Source: Neopestalotiopsis rosae
Lineage: Eukaryota > Ascomycota > Sordariomycetes > Amphisphaeriales > Sporocadaceae
Direction: 5' to 3'
Assembly: GCA_023078685.1 (NCBI GenBank)
Contig: JALGAS010000002.1
Span: 868,001 to 932,000, forward strand
DNA: 64,000 nucleotides
The position numbers and the translations under genes are program-made. Of the stretch, positions 24,088-35,105 are shown one piece after another (within the stretch, counting starts at the first letter, position 1; each line of letters begins with the position of its first letter). Under the pieces are notes generated by a model. The model searched no databases and was not told the origin of the DNA. It saw only the letters and a list, made by a program, of their open reading frames with translations.

Positions 24088-24903
24088 GGCGATTGCTCGA
24101 CGACTGAGCAAGCATGGTAGGAAATCACCTCATTTGCAAAACGGAGTAGCTGAGAATGAGTCAAAGCCCATTCAAAACACTGGGACTGTCTCTTCGTCGT
24201 AGTGTTAAAAAGTGGCCAAGATCAATGACTTCAGTACTATCACCAAACCGATACGGATATCAAATGGGCTATAAGAAACGGATATTTTTTTCTCTCTTTA
24301 TCGAGCTAAGCTTAACGATTGGCGGGCGCGTTGCACCTGAGCGACAAGGTACCACAGCGCGTTGAGTAGCGCCTAAAACTAAAAGGGCTGCTTTCATTCA
24401 TTGTACAAAGTACATAGTAGCGCAGCGGCAAATGGGTCGGCCGTCGGTCGGCACTGGGGAGGGCTCGCTGGGGTGTGTCCAAGACTCCAAGTCTAAAGAC
24501 ATCCAGCGCATCAATTGCCCGCGTCATCCTGCAGGTTCTGGAGTCTGGACCCATCCACTCTTCAAGCTGTACTACCTCCCGAGCCTCCCTACCTGTACCT
24601 AACGTTACCTTGCCTAGCATCCATACATCTATCTACCTACCTAGGGAAGGGAGCAGCATTCGTCGTCCTCCGATCCTGAACAACTTGATATATTCAACAC
24701 CTGCGTCGTTGTCTGTGCATCTGCCATACGCATTCCCTTTTGTTCGAATTCGACGACTTTGTCCCAATCTAGGCACATCCTCGGCCTCTTGAGTTTCGCA
24801 CTCTTACCTAGGCCTCCCTATCAGCCCTATTTGGGCAGCCAGTCGGACAAAACACTAGTCATACGACGTCGAGATCTCAGATCGTTACGTTACTATTTTC
24901 AAA
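24088..24903. promoter_or_regulatory. Shared divergent promoter SUV3 / R-SNARE
   Basis: The two starts are 816 bp apart and point away from each other. Two full TACCTAGG motifs (24638-24645 and 24805-24812) and a run of CTAC repeats lie on the SNARE side. No gene is supported within it. Confidence 0.4.
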
Positions 24904-25708
24904 ATGGCGTCCTCATCAACCCCAAAAACGCCGCTGTACTAGTATGGCATCCCCTCGTTTCGGCTGCGATACTCTCCACCAGGCCCTCTTCTTTGCAGCA
25001 AATGATGTCGATGGATGCTAACCCGGACATTGTAGCGCATGTATAGCTCACAACACTACCATCCTCTCGGAATGCACAACCAGCGCCTCGAGCCAGACCT
25101 CATCTCTCTCCTCCCTGGTCCTGCCCAAGATCAGCCATGAGACGTCCCAGAAGATGACCTTTACCCATGGGTCCTACCACATCCACTACATGTCCGAGGC
25201 GCCGTCAGCGCACGCGGGCAACCCGTCGGCAGGCGGTCTGACCTTTCTCGTCATTGCCGACTCCTCGCTGGGCCGGCGCATCTCGTTTGGTTTCCTCTTT
25301 GAGATCCGCAAGCGCTTCCTCGAAGAGTTCGCCGACAGCGACTTTGCCGACCTGCCAAACTACGGCGCGGGCTCGTTCAACGCTGAGCTCCGCAAGCTCA
25401 TGGTCGACTACGGGACCACGTCGGGCGGCCAGCAGGACGCCATTAGCAACGTGCAGCGCGAGATGGATGACGTTCGTGGCATCATGACCAAGAACATTGA
25501 GGGCCTGCTGGAGCGCGGCGAGCGTATCGACCTCCTCGTCGACAAGACGGACCGCCTGGGCGGAAGCGCTCGCGAGTTCCGTGTCCGGAGCCGGGGGCTC
25601 AAGAGGCAAATGTGGTGGAAGAATGTCAAGCTCATGGCCATGCTGGTATTCGTCGTGGTGCTCATCATTCTAGCCATTGTCATCGCCGTCAAGAATGCTT
25701 TTACTTAA
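24904..25708 (+). CDS. Longin-type R-SNARE (VAMP7/Nyv1-like)
   Basis: Vesicle-fusion SNARE with an N-terminal longin domain, a synaptobrevin helix and a C-terminal anchor. Exon 1 (24904-24941) and exon 2 (25036-25708) are separated by a 94-bp intron (GTATGG donor, TGTAG acceptor) and encode 236 residues. The join restores the longin start: LYYACIAHNTTILSE. The SNARE motif at about 145-205 contains NIEGLLERGERIDLLVDKT, whose Arg in LERGE is the ionic zero-layer residue defining an R-SNARE. RQMWWKNVK precedes the terminal membrane helix at about 212-232 (LVFVVVLIILAIVIAVK). Architecture fits VAMP7; in fungi this class acts at the vacuole and endosome like Nyv1. Ykt6 is excluded by the membrane anchor and Snc1 by the longin domain. 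Confidence 0.93.
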
Positions 25709-26267
25709 TCCAGTGGGCTCAATGGAATATTATCATTATTATGAGAAGGGAATTTGAACAAAATAACAGGATGGAAGCAAGGAAGCAGAGCGACGACAGC
25801 GAGATACAATACCCTACAAAACGGCAACGAGTGCAAAGACGAGGCCCAGGGCATGATGATCAAATTTTCAGGTCTAAACAGACACAACCAAACACATACA
25901 TCGACTTGGCGGATACCAAGGTTGTCAAGGATAGCCCATTTTCTTTTGTTAAAGTGATACCTGGTTCATGGCGCTTTGGATGGTAGTATACATGTACATC
26001 TAATTGCGGCTTATTTTCCCATCATGGTCGGAGTAATGCCGACGACCACTCATCTTCATTTATCCAAGCAAAATCGTGACCAAACCATTTCGTTATCGTC
26101 CCTTCAAACTCGAAGGTATCATGAATATTGTGCTGAAGTGGAAGTTGACTCTGGTCCTGTGCATAATACAGTCGCAAGTTGAATCCGTTGCCAGACCTCG
26201 CAGCATCCAGTTCACTCGCTCACTTCGCCTTATCGCAGATGCCCGCTCAGATAGTCTCGTTTCGTTT
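25709..26267. other. Intergenic, 3' of R-SNARE
   Basis: 3' flank of the R-SNARE gene and 3' flank of the small minus-strand ORF. No other feature seen. Confidence 0.4.
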
Positions 26268-26513
26268 TCACAACCTCGGTCCCATCTTGGGATATCCATA
26301 CCCCAGCGCGACGGGACTTGACAGTGCCGAGTTATCCCCCCTCAACAGCGGAACTCGTTGCATGGCGTCGCTGAAGAAGACGGGATGCCGCGTCGCGGCA
26401 TCGTACTGCTGCTGCGCGACTGCGTCGGCCGACGCCTGCAGGCCCTGTAGAACCGGCATGGTGGGCTGGAGCGCCTGTACCGGCGGCGGTGGTACTCTGA
26501 AGGGGTGCGTCAT
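26268..26513 (-). CDS. Small Pro/Gln-rich protein (81 aa), hypothetical
   Basis: Single-exon frame of 81 residues beginning MTHPFRVPPPPVQALQ and containing DAVAQQQYDAATRHPVFFSD and a Gly/Tyr-containing end (GYGYPKMGPRL). The DNA of this frame is markedly more GC-rich than its AT-rich surroundings, which is the main argument that it is coding. There is no signal peptide, membrane helix or recognised domain. The same region read on the plus strand gives only Cys/Ala-rich text. A short 5' leader on the minus strand is AT-rich. It could be a small lineage-specific protein or a conserved micro-protein. Confidence 0.45.
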   Translation of the reverse strand: MTHPFRVPPPPVQALQPTMPVLQGLQASADAVAQQQYDAATRHPVFFSDAMQRVPLLRGDNSALSSPVALGYGYPKMGPRL

Positions 26514-27442
26514 GGTGTTTATGTGATGATGGCTTTTTGTGTACGTATTGCTCTTATTTTCCCCAGCAATGGATGAGATATGAAATAAACTTGGATAGCA
26601 GGCGATTTCTAAGGGTTGAATAGGTTTCAATTATTACCAATGACGGAGGGTTGGTGAAAATGGGCCCGACTATAGTGGTTGTGAGGTATTGTATGTGGAT
26701 AAGAAATGTTGAAGCTTCAAGTCGTCTTTGGTTTATGCTCCACGTTTAGCTCCTTGTCGCGAGTTATCGTCAATGTGAACGAAACTGACGTCGGTTACCT
26801 ACAGCTATGGGGAACCCCAAGCTTGCCATATCACTCGGATACAAATGTGCCAATTGCCTCGGCGTTCTTCCCGGCAGCGTGCACCTAATCTAGACAAAGC
26901 TACCTTGGAGTGGGGAAGCGGCATCTGATCCGTAGATCCATGCTATGTACAGGCGATATACTTCGAGTGCTGATCAATTATGGTACGTATGTGGTACAGT
27001 AGTCATTTTGGTTGACATATTACTGACCAATGGTCTGTAATATTATTTCCATAGATCCGATCATTTAATCTATTATGATCGCTATAACACTGAGATAGTC
27101 TAGGTACGTTTACACCCTACATAGTAGCTCCATGACCGACGCTCCAATGCGACTGTATCATAATACTATGAGCGCACCTTTGCCAACCGAAGCACTCCGA
27201 ACATGTAGTAGCACGTGCCCAATGTCTGTGTCTACAACATGTCGCTCCTGGCTATCATTGATAACTCTTCTAGAGCAATTGCGTGTATGATCCATATCAG
27301 ACCACTGTCAAAGGCAGTATGTGCCCATAGATAGGCCTCTTGATGGTTTTTGGGAATCCGGCCTGTGTCTCCGAGTCGCATTCCAAAAGCCGCAGAAGCT
27401 TTAAAGAGGTTTAGAAAGAGCTTCTCGCACAATGGAAGAATC
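26514..27442. other. AT-rich intergenic region
   Basis: Upstream of the small ORF and downstream of the SDR gene. It is noticeably AT-rich around 26940-27180. No supported gene or repeat family. Confidence 0.4.
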
Positions 27443-28690
27443 TCAAGTTGCCTTTTTGCGATTCCTTCTCGATTTGGTGTTCTCGGCTTCTTTGCCTTTC
27501 TTGATGGCACCAACAAGCGACTCAATCTCCTTGGCCTGCTCGGCTTTCTTGTCTTCTTCCTCTTTCATTTCCTGGGCTTTTTTCTCAACGGCTCGCAGGG
27601 CGGCTTGTTCCTTCTCCGTCTTTTCGATGAGCTTGTCGCTAGATTTCCAGAGTTCTTCGGCCATTGCCTCGTCCTTGACGTCCTTTCTGGCAAAGTCGAC
27701 CTCGATACACTCCTTAAGGAGCTTACCGCCAGGACCTCGTACTAGACTGGGCTCCAAGGCAGCATGCAGAACTACCTGCGCACCCATCTCGGCACTCTTC
27801 AGGAAGAGCCAGGGTAAAAAGTAGCCCAGGACGTAGATAAAGAGACCCCAGATCGAACCGCGGGTCAACCAACGTCGCATGCCGGGAGTTCGTGCAAGAC
27901 CCGGGTCCACGAAGAGAACCCTCGCTGTCATTGGCAGTTGATCCGGCCGCTTGTACGCGTCCAAGTGCTTCTGATACGCCTGGCCAAAAACCATCAAGGC
28001 CAATTTGCTGCGCGCATAGGCTGTACCAGGTGACCAGCTCTTCTTGTCCAGTGCACTAGGCAGAGGCGGCGCTGATATATAGGCTGGGCATGTTGCAATG
28101 ATGATTCGCACATCTCGATCGAATGGCTGCGCTCGAATGGCTGGACTCAGTATTCCCAAGAGGTGAAAGTTGGCCAGGTAATTGACCATCCATGTCTCCT
28201 CGATGCCCTCGGCCGTCTCCACTCTCTTTCCTCCTGGGGGTGTCAGAGTCGCCGCGCATAATATAATCATGTCCAACCGTCTCGGAGGAGCATTGTCAAT
28301 CCACTTTGTTGCGAATTGTCGGATACTGTGGAGCGAGGACAAGTCCACCTGTTCGGCGTATATCATTTGATTGTTGGTGCTCTTGCGCATAGAGCCAATA
28401 TAGTCGGCAAGGAAAGCGTCGCCCGGCGGGAGTCGCGTCAGAAGGATAATTTGTGCACCTCGCGCTGCCAGGTCATGCGCCGCGACGGCACCTATCCCCG
28501 ATGTTCCACCCGTGATCATGATCACTCGTCCATGCATATCTCTGTCTGACATGTTGATATATCCGCCGCTGTAGGTCTTGATCGCCCACAACAGACCGAT
28601 GGCGACGACGACCGAGGCGATGATCCGGAATTCGGGCACCCATTCCGGGATGCCCTCGGCCATGACACTCTCGAGGAATGGGAGAGGCAT
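27443..28690 (-). CDS. Membrane-anchored short-chain dehydrogenase/reductase (Env9/retinol-dehydrogenase-like)
   Basis: NAD(P)-dependent SDR, 415 residues in one exon. An N-terminal membrane helix at about 22-40 (RIIASVVVAIGLLWAIKTY) precedes the Rossmann fold with TGGTSGIG (60-67). The active-site pair is Tyr225/Lys229 in GTAYARSKLALM. At the place where SDRs usually carry the catalytic Ser, the sequence reads IIIATCPAY, so Ser seems replaced by Thr or Cys. A second hydrophobic stretch (GLFIYVLGYFLPWLFL) and a Lys/Glu-rich helical tail follow. The layout resembles yeast Env9 and other lipid-droplet or ER SDRs; the substrate cannot be read from sequence. ATG 28663 (MAEGIPEWVPEF) is an alternative start nine codons in. 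Divergent from the G-patch gene, 529 bp away. Confidence 0.88.
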   Translation of the reverse strand: MPLPFLESVMAEGIPEWVPEFRIIASVVVAIGLLWAIKTYSGGYINMSDRDMHGRVIMITGGTSGIGAVAAHDLAARGAQIILLTRLPPGDAFLADYIGSMRKSTNNQMIYAEQVDLSSLHSIRQFATKWIDNAPPRRLDMIILCAATLTPPGGKRVETAEGIEETWMVNYLANFHLLGILSPAIRAQPFDRDVRIIIATCPAYISAPPLPSALDKKSWSPGTAYARSKLALMVFGQAYQKHLDAYKRPDQLPMTARVLFVDPGLARTPGMRRWLTRGSIWGLFIYVLGYFLPWLFLKSAEMGAQVVLHAALEPSLVRGPGGKLLKECIEVDFARKDVKDEAMAEELWKSSDKLIEKTEKEQAALRAVEKKAQEMKEEEDKKAEQAKEIESLVGAIKKGKEAENTKSRRNRKKAT

Positions 28691-29219
28691 GATGGGCAGC
28701 GGCTGGGGCGGTGATGGGAAAGGAGAAGAAAGAAGTGTTGTGTCGAGTCTTATCTTCCCATTGTTGAGTTGTCAAGTTTCGGAAAACCCCCTAAAGACAC
28801 AACTTCTTTGCTCCCCTGTAGAATGGAAGATTGCCGCAGGGTAGGGCTGGAGGCTGAGCCTGCTGTTGTCAGCGCGGAGCTAAAAATTGCTGCTCTAAGC
28901 AGCTCAGCTAAGGCAGCACAAGTGGTTACGAACAGGGGGCTAAGGAAGAGCCGCCTCCACAGTCAAGCTTCTAGCGCCCATCGATCTCAGCGGCGGCGGC
29001 TCCGTCCGGCGGCGCATCAGCAAACAGAGCCAAACCTTAACTCCGGTACAACGTTTCCCATGTTTGCCATAATCAAGTGCCTGAGACGCCATTACCAATC
29101 TTTCAACGGAACAAGAACGTCTTCAGTTACTTCTCATCTACTGCATCATCATCAAACAAGTATCCAGCAGCTTCACCTGAGTAGTCTGTCAAGATCTCGG
29201 CATCTGATTTCATCTCAAA
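28691..29219. promoter_or_regulatory. Divergent promoter between SDR and G-patch genes
   Basis: The sequence between the two divergent ATGs, probably a shared promoter. The plus-strand last 100 bp are C/A-rich like a leader. No gene inside. Confidence 0.4.
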
Positions 29220-29912
29220 ATGGACCCTAAAGACAGAGATCACTGGGAGGCAGGAGAAGACGAGGAAGAGGCGCCCCTACACTCAAAACGAGCGTTTGGC
29301 GCCGGCCTTCACAAGAGACCGATTGCTTTCGTGCCTGCAAAGTCTGGTGGTCTGGATACGACGACGAAAGCGGCTGCCCCAGCAAGATCTATCGCGGATG
29401 TCTATCTCGACATGGTCTTGCCCAAAGCTGAGAACTCGGGATCATCGACTCCAGACGTTACCCCAGCGCCAGTGTGCGAGGTGTGCCAGTTACCAATGGA
29501 AGAAGAAGACTCCACGAAAAGTCGCCAAGGGAAATCCAGTATAAGGCGGCATGAAACTTCCCTCGCTCACCAAGTGTGTATTACTCATTCACATCCGCCA
29601 TCGGCGCTTGATCGTTCTCGCATGGGCTTGTCGGTCTTGCAATCACAAGGCTGGGATCCAGACTCGAGGAAAGGACTCGGCGTCGTGGAGCAAGGTATCC
29701 AGTACCCCATCAAGGCAAAGGAGAAGCGGGACAATCTGGGTATCGGTGTCAAGGTCCCAAAGAACCTCGAAGCATATAAAAAGGAGAAGCCGCAGAAGCT
29801 GGACGCGGGTAAAGTCCGCAAAATGGCTGCCGAGGACAAGAAGCGAAGGGAGAGGCTCCAACGGCAATTCTATGGTAACGGCGAGCTCGAGAAATACCTG
29901 GGCAGTGGATAA
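29220..29912 (+). CDS. G-patch domain protein with a C2H2-like motif
   Basis: Single exon, 230 residues. After an acidic N-terminus, residues about 89-122 contain CEVCQLPM...RHETSLAH, a C-X2-C ... H-X4-H arrangement able to bind zinc. The G-patch follows at about 138-180: MGLSVLQSQGWDPDSRKGLG, a following Gly, and RDNLGIGVKVP. G-patch proteins usually stimulate DEAH helicases or act in RNA processing, so a nuclear RNA-related role is likely but inferred. The combination of a zinc-finger-like motif followed by a G-patch resembles GPANK1-type and related fungal proteins. The basic C-terminal helix (KRRERLQRQFYGNGELEKYL) is shared with several G-patch proteins. Confidence 0.85.
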   Translation: MDPKDRDHWEAGEDEEEAPLHSKRAFGAGLHKRPIAFVPAKSGGLDTTTKAAAPARSIADVYLDMVLPKAENSGSSTPDVTPAPVCEVCQLPMEEEDSTKSRQGKSSIRRHETSLAHQVCITHSHPPSALDRSRMGLSVLQSQGWDPDSRKGLGVVEQGIQYPIKAKEKRDNLGIGVKVPKNLEAYKKEKPQKLDAGKVRKMAAEDKKRRERLQRQFYGNGELEKYLGSG

Positions 29913-31368
29913 GAGACGGGATATGTACGCGATATGAGACGACCTGAAGTACCATGAATTGCAGAAATGATCTACAGCGAAATGGTCGGGACGGAGTTGG
30001 ATCTGTTTTTTAAGGATATGATACCCCCCAGCACCAAAGAAACTTGTCAAATGATGAGAGGCAAAATAGACGGGCAACAAATATAGTGTAATTCGTAGAC
30101 ATGTCTCCCATTCAGCATTGTGCAGGCATTGTTATGGAGTCAGGAGAATTTTAGCTTGCCTTGATTACATACAATATTCCGAACCATCTCACCATAGGGA
30201 CACATGAGCCAGACACCCCTGAGTGGGATCATGTTTGTATGACGACGACGCTAAGGGCATGGCGAGCATGGGCACGTTGAAGCGTTCTTTTACTTTTGAT
30301 AATGCAACGGGAGACGGTGGGCCGGGCGAGTATCAAATAGAGCTGATTAGTTGCGGTCACTCAAGATCAGTCGAGACTCGGCATCCGGCAAAAGACTGTT
30401 CATAGTCGTTGTTAATTGTGTAGGTGGTAATGTCAAAGGTGTGACATTCACAATAAACACTCGGCCAATGTAATATGTAAGTAGCCAACTCACACTGAGA
30501 CGTACTCGAGCAGTGGAAGCACCAAAAGAACAAATTGAGAAGCGAGCCGCATGTGCTTTGCAGTCAAACTTGGCGCTAAAGACAAGCACTGCGCAGGTTG
30601 ATCCTGGCTTCCCGTACTGCATAGGTGCAGCTTTTCAAGCAACTGCAAGCCACCCACGTTCATCCTCCCACCCCTGGGCCTCCCTGGTTTACCCTTCGGC
30701 ATCTTGGCGCCTAAAACCTAAAAAGTGAGGGGCTGAGGGGCTCTTTTGGCAGAAGCCCATTGCGAAGGTCCAGCAGCCCAGCAGACCAGCAAACCAGCAA
30801 ACCAGCTGAGGGAGGGTCCAAGGTCAAGCTACTCTGCATTGTAGTGCTCCTTCAACTGAAACCCCGCCAACCTCAAGCCATGCTTTATGGCCCTTTGAAA
30901 CGTCACCGTCTCCTGGCAGCACCCAAGCAACTGGTCCGCAGAAGGCAAAGCAAGAGCTGAGCAACAGCAGCACCAGCACCAGCACCAGAGCGCGTCACCG
31001 AAAAGTCACACACAAAGTTTTGGACCATCATCGCAACCCAAGTATCTTTCTTCTGCTATTGGATTGCTGACAACCTGCTCATCCACCTGGTTCTGCGACA
31101 CCCCTATTCCATTCATTGTTAGCAAAGGAGGCAACCAGAGAGCTACAACCCGACTTGGGCCCTCCCGACCGACACTGGTGCGCTTAGGTAGGGAGCCTTG
31201 TCAACAAGAACACATCGCACCACCTTTGTGCTCTCAACTCCCACAAGTGCTGCCGAACGGAAGACACAACCACAGTCCGGGGACACGCGTGCGCACGCAC
31301 ACAGAAAGTTGCAGTCTACTTTACCAGTCTGAACTCGGTCCTCTCTGCCAAGCCGGCGAAGCGCCAAG
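29913..31368. other. Intergenic upstream of SEC1
   Basis: About 1.45 kb with the 3' end of the G-patch gene and the SEC1 promoter. Short CAG-type simple repeats are present (30769-30807 and 30962-30990). No supported gene. Confidence 0.4.
30769..30807. repeat. CCAGCAA/CCAGCAG minisatellite
   Basis: Imperfect 7-9 bp units based on CCAGCA repeated about five times, in the SEC1 upstream region. A second short CAGCAC array lies near 30965-30990. Probably simple sequence of no specific role. Confidence 0.7.
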
Positions 31369-33876
31369 ATGGGTGTCTCCATCATCCAAGAACAGCATGA
31401 GAGTAAGGAGCACCAAAACGCCTCTTCTACGAGACAGCTTCGGCTGGGCTGAGGCTTCGAAATTGATGAGACACGAATAACTAAACCATGGACGCTTACC
31501 TTTGTACAGTCATCATCGACACGATCAAGCGCATTACCCAAGGCGACGTGAGTTTGCCCAGATAACCCTTCCTGCCCGCACAGCATGTCGCGGACCTTGT
31601 GCTGACCTGCGATATTCAATGTAGTGGAAAGTGCTCGTGGTGGACGAAGAATCCAAAAAGATCCTCGATAATGTCGTCAAAGAAGATGATATCCTCAACC
31701 AAAATATCGCAAGTATGGGCCCAACATTACCAGAAGAGGGAAGGGTGAAAGAACATGGTTGGCTAAGACGAAACCTGCAGACATCGAGCGCATCGAGGAC
31801 CGGAGGGAGCTGAACCCCACAATGGACGCAATCTACTTCGTGTCACCTCTGCCATACGTTGTAGACTGTCTCGTGCATGACATCGAGGCTCGGCGGTATA
31901 AGAAGAGCTTTCTACTCTGGACGGCTGTGCTCGAACCGCAGCTCAGGAGGAGGATAGATGGATCGCCATTGGCCAAGCAAATGATTGGTGGTTTCGAAAC
32001 GCTGTCGATAGACTTCTATCCGCGGGAGTCGCATGTCGTCACATTCAGAGATCCTTGGAGCTTTCCAGTCCTTTATCATCCTGCGTGCAACGGTTTAGTT
32101 GCGAAACACATGCGAGAACTGGCGCAAAAGGTAAGAACAATCCTGGAAATAGATATACTGATGATCCTTTTCTCACGCAATTGGCAATAGATTACCGGCC
32201 TCTGTGTTGCTCTAGGTGAATTTCCCAAGGTCAGATATTATCGGCCAAGGGCACCTATACATGAGGCTAGTGTGCTCAGCTCTCACTTGGCAAGGTTTGT
32301 ATCAGAAGAGCTCGACGAATATATGAGATGGAACCAGGGCTTTCCGCCGCCATCCGCGAGACCGCAAGGTATCCTGCTGGTCACCGATAGATGTATGGAT
32401 TTGATGGCTCCACTGGTCCATGAATTCACCTATCAAGCCATGGCTCATGATTTGCTCCCGATCAAGGACAATGGCAAGACCACATTCCACATGACTGTCA
32501 ATGAGGACAGCCCAGAGGCCGAGGAGAAAGATATGGAACTGAGCGATAAGGACAAGGTCTGGGTGGATAATCGTCACCGACACATGAAGGACACCATTGA
32601 CAAGCTCATGGGCGATTTCCAAAAGTTCCTGGATCAGAATCCTCATTTTACAAATGCGAACAGCGACACGACTAGTCTGAATGCCATCAAGGATATGTTG
32701 GCTGGCCTACCGCAGTTCCAAGAGATGAAGGAGACATACTCACTTCATCTGACCATGGCTCAAGAATGCATGAATATCTTTCAACACCACAAGCTGCCGG
32801 ATATTGCCTCTTCAGAGCAGACCATGGCAACGGGCTTGGACGAAGATTTCAGAAAACCTAAAAATGTTTTGGAGTCAGTGGTCCAACTACTGGACGACGA
32901 CGCAATCACACAAGGCGATCGTCTTCGCCTCGTCATCATGTATGTCCTCTACAGAGGTGGCGTGATTGTGGATGATATCCAACGTTTGCTTGCACACGCG
33001 GCTTTGCCGAGCTCAGACGGCGAGATCATACAAAACCTGGAAATTCTAGGCGGACGGACTGTACGCGGTCTAAAGGAGCCAAAACACGATACCACACCCG
33101 TCTTCCCAATTGATCCCAAGCTCATGGTTCCTAATGAGGAGTATGCTCTTTCCAGATTCCAGCCAGCCCTGAAACCTTTGTTGGAACAATTGTGCCGAGG
33201 CGCTCTTGACCAGACACAGTTTCCATACGTGAAACCGCCACTCGACCCCAATGAAGACGCAATCATTGGGCAGGGCTCTCTTCGTGCAGCGAAACCGAGT
33301 TGGGCAGGCACTGGCCGTCGGGTGCCGGAGAATAGGCAACGAATCATAATCTTCATGGCTGGTGGTGCCACATTTTCCGAGTCTCGGGTCTGCTACGAGG
33401 TCGGCAATGCTCTCAACCGTGACATTTTCCTTGCAACCAGTCACATGCTTACTCCGCAACTATTTGTGCGCCAGGTCGGTGATCTTGGTGTCGACAAGAG
33501 ACGACTCGATCTGCCAATGGACCGGCCACCGAAGCGGGCTCCCGCGCACGTATATGAGCGACCCGCACCACCAATGGCTGCAGCACCTCCGCCGCCAAGC
33601 ATGGTACCCGGAGGCGGAGGCTTGCCTCAGCAGAGACGACCAGTGGGAGGAGGGCTACCCAGCGGCCCTAGGGTGGGCGGAGCGCCGGCGCCGCAGCCGC
33701 CAACGCAGGCAATGGGTCAGATGAACCTGGGAGGAAGCGCCGCTGGAAGACCTCCACCACCAGCGGCCAATGGAGGCAGAGCCAGCCCGGCTCCTAGTAG
33801 TCCTGGCAATGTCGGAGCGGAGAAGGAGAAGAAGAAGAGAAACTTCCTAGGACTCAAGAAGAAGAGCCACGGATAG
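31369..33876 (+). CDS. SEC1: Sec1/Munc18-family exocytosis protein Sec1
   Basis: SM protein that binds assembled plasma-membrane SNARE complexes and promotes vesicle fusion. Five exons, 31369-31402, 31510-31547, 31625-31712, 31781-32130 and 32191-33876, give 731 residues with all phases consistent. The rebuilt N-terminus reads MGVSIIQEQHEIIIDTIKR, then TQGDWKVLVVDEESKKILDN, the usual SM-protein start. Later family blocks include IERIEDRRELNPTMDAIYFV, GILLVTDRCMDLMAPLVHEF and IIIFMAGGATFSESRVCYEV. The last 100 residues are Pro/Gly-rich and end KKKRNFLGLKKKSHG, a basic extension common in filamentous fungi. The extra length and this tail favour Sec1 over Sly1, Vps33 or Vps45. Confidence 0.95.
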
Positions 33877-35105
33877 GCGACAGCCAGACACGCTAGATAT
33901 ACAAAGAAGCCAACTGTAGTCTGCAGGGGGGGTGGAAAGGTCAATTCTGGAACTCTTCACCATTGGGAGAGTTGGCGATCAAGCAAAGGCGTTGAGGCGC
34001 CGGTAATCCCGATAAACATGTAGTAGCGATTTTTTTGAAAGTCGAGGTCCTCTTTGCATACCATCAAATGATTCGGATTGTCCCCCCAAACCAGCCTATG
34101 ATTTCTTTTCCTCCTTTAGCCTGAACAAAACAATAGATGCCAATGGAGGATATTGCCTCTATTCAAAATACAAAATATTTTACCTAATTTCGTGGGCATT
34201 ATGGGGAGCATGATATCAGCAAATCACCATCTTCGCCACTCGTGCTTTGAGCCATATCGTTGTTATTCTTGTAGATTTTGTGGCTGGCGACATCATCTAT
34301 GCAAATAAGACAAAGTCTGCTTCGCTTTTCCAAGTCTCGTTTGGGCAACAACCAATTTCTGGGAGGAATCGGAGAAGAGATGGGGAGACGAGTCATGTCG
34401 TAGTCATTTATTTATAAATAGCCTGGCATTCTGCCAGAATGTACTCGTCTACCATGTGCTATCTAGTGGTGTACACAGTCTTTCCTGGTCGAGATGATAT
34501 ACACAATGACGGCTGGGAGGACAACTAGTATAAGATCCCTTCGCGGCATGAAGCCCCTGATGACGAGGCAAAGCGAGTCTCTAATGACAATGCAACAAGC
34601 TTTGTATGTTGGGCTATTCTGCCAGAAAGAAACATGAAGGAGACAAGTCCTCGGAGACTGCATCAGAAGAGGAGATATTCCTCAGTCAGCGTCTCCTGTA
34701 ATAATTAGTATAAATGCTTACTTTTCCACAAAAAATGCCCATGCCATCCAAAAGGGTCGGCCGGGGCTTTGGCCGCCATGATCTGCTTGTACGGCAGACT
34801 GATCCTCAAACTCCTCCTAGTCCATGCAATGCAAACGCTCCCAAATGATGCAATGACAAATGAAATTGGCGTAACGTCGTTTTGGTATGCCTCGTTCGCG
34901 AGCCTCCGAGCTCCTATGCATGCTGAGAAATCATGCCCTTCCAAGACAAGCGTCATCGCCACTAGGATCCAACGTGGACTATGTGTTGCCGATAAAGCAA
35001 TCGACGGCGTTTGCTTTGTGTACGCGTATTTTGATATGGGCTGCTCAAGTCGCAGTCGAGGCTCAAGGCTCAGAAACAGAATCCATCCAGGAGTACTCAG
35101 AGTGA
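33877..35105. other. Intergenic between convergent SEC1 and phosphatase genes
   Basis: Over 1.2 kb between two gene ends. The SEC1 3' side is AT-rich. No coding or RNA feature is supported. Confidence 0.4.
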
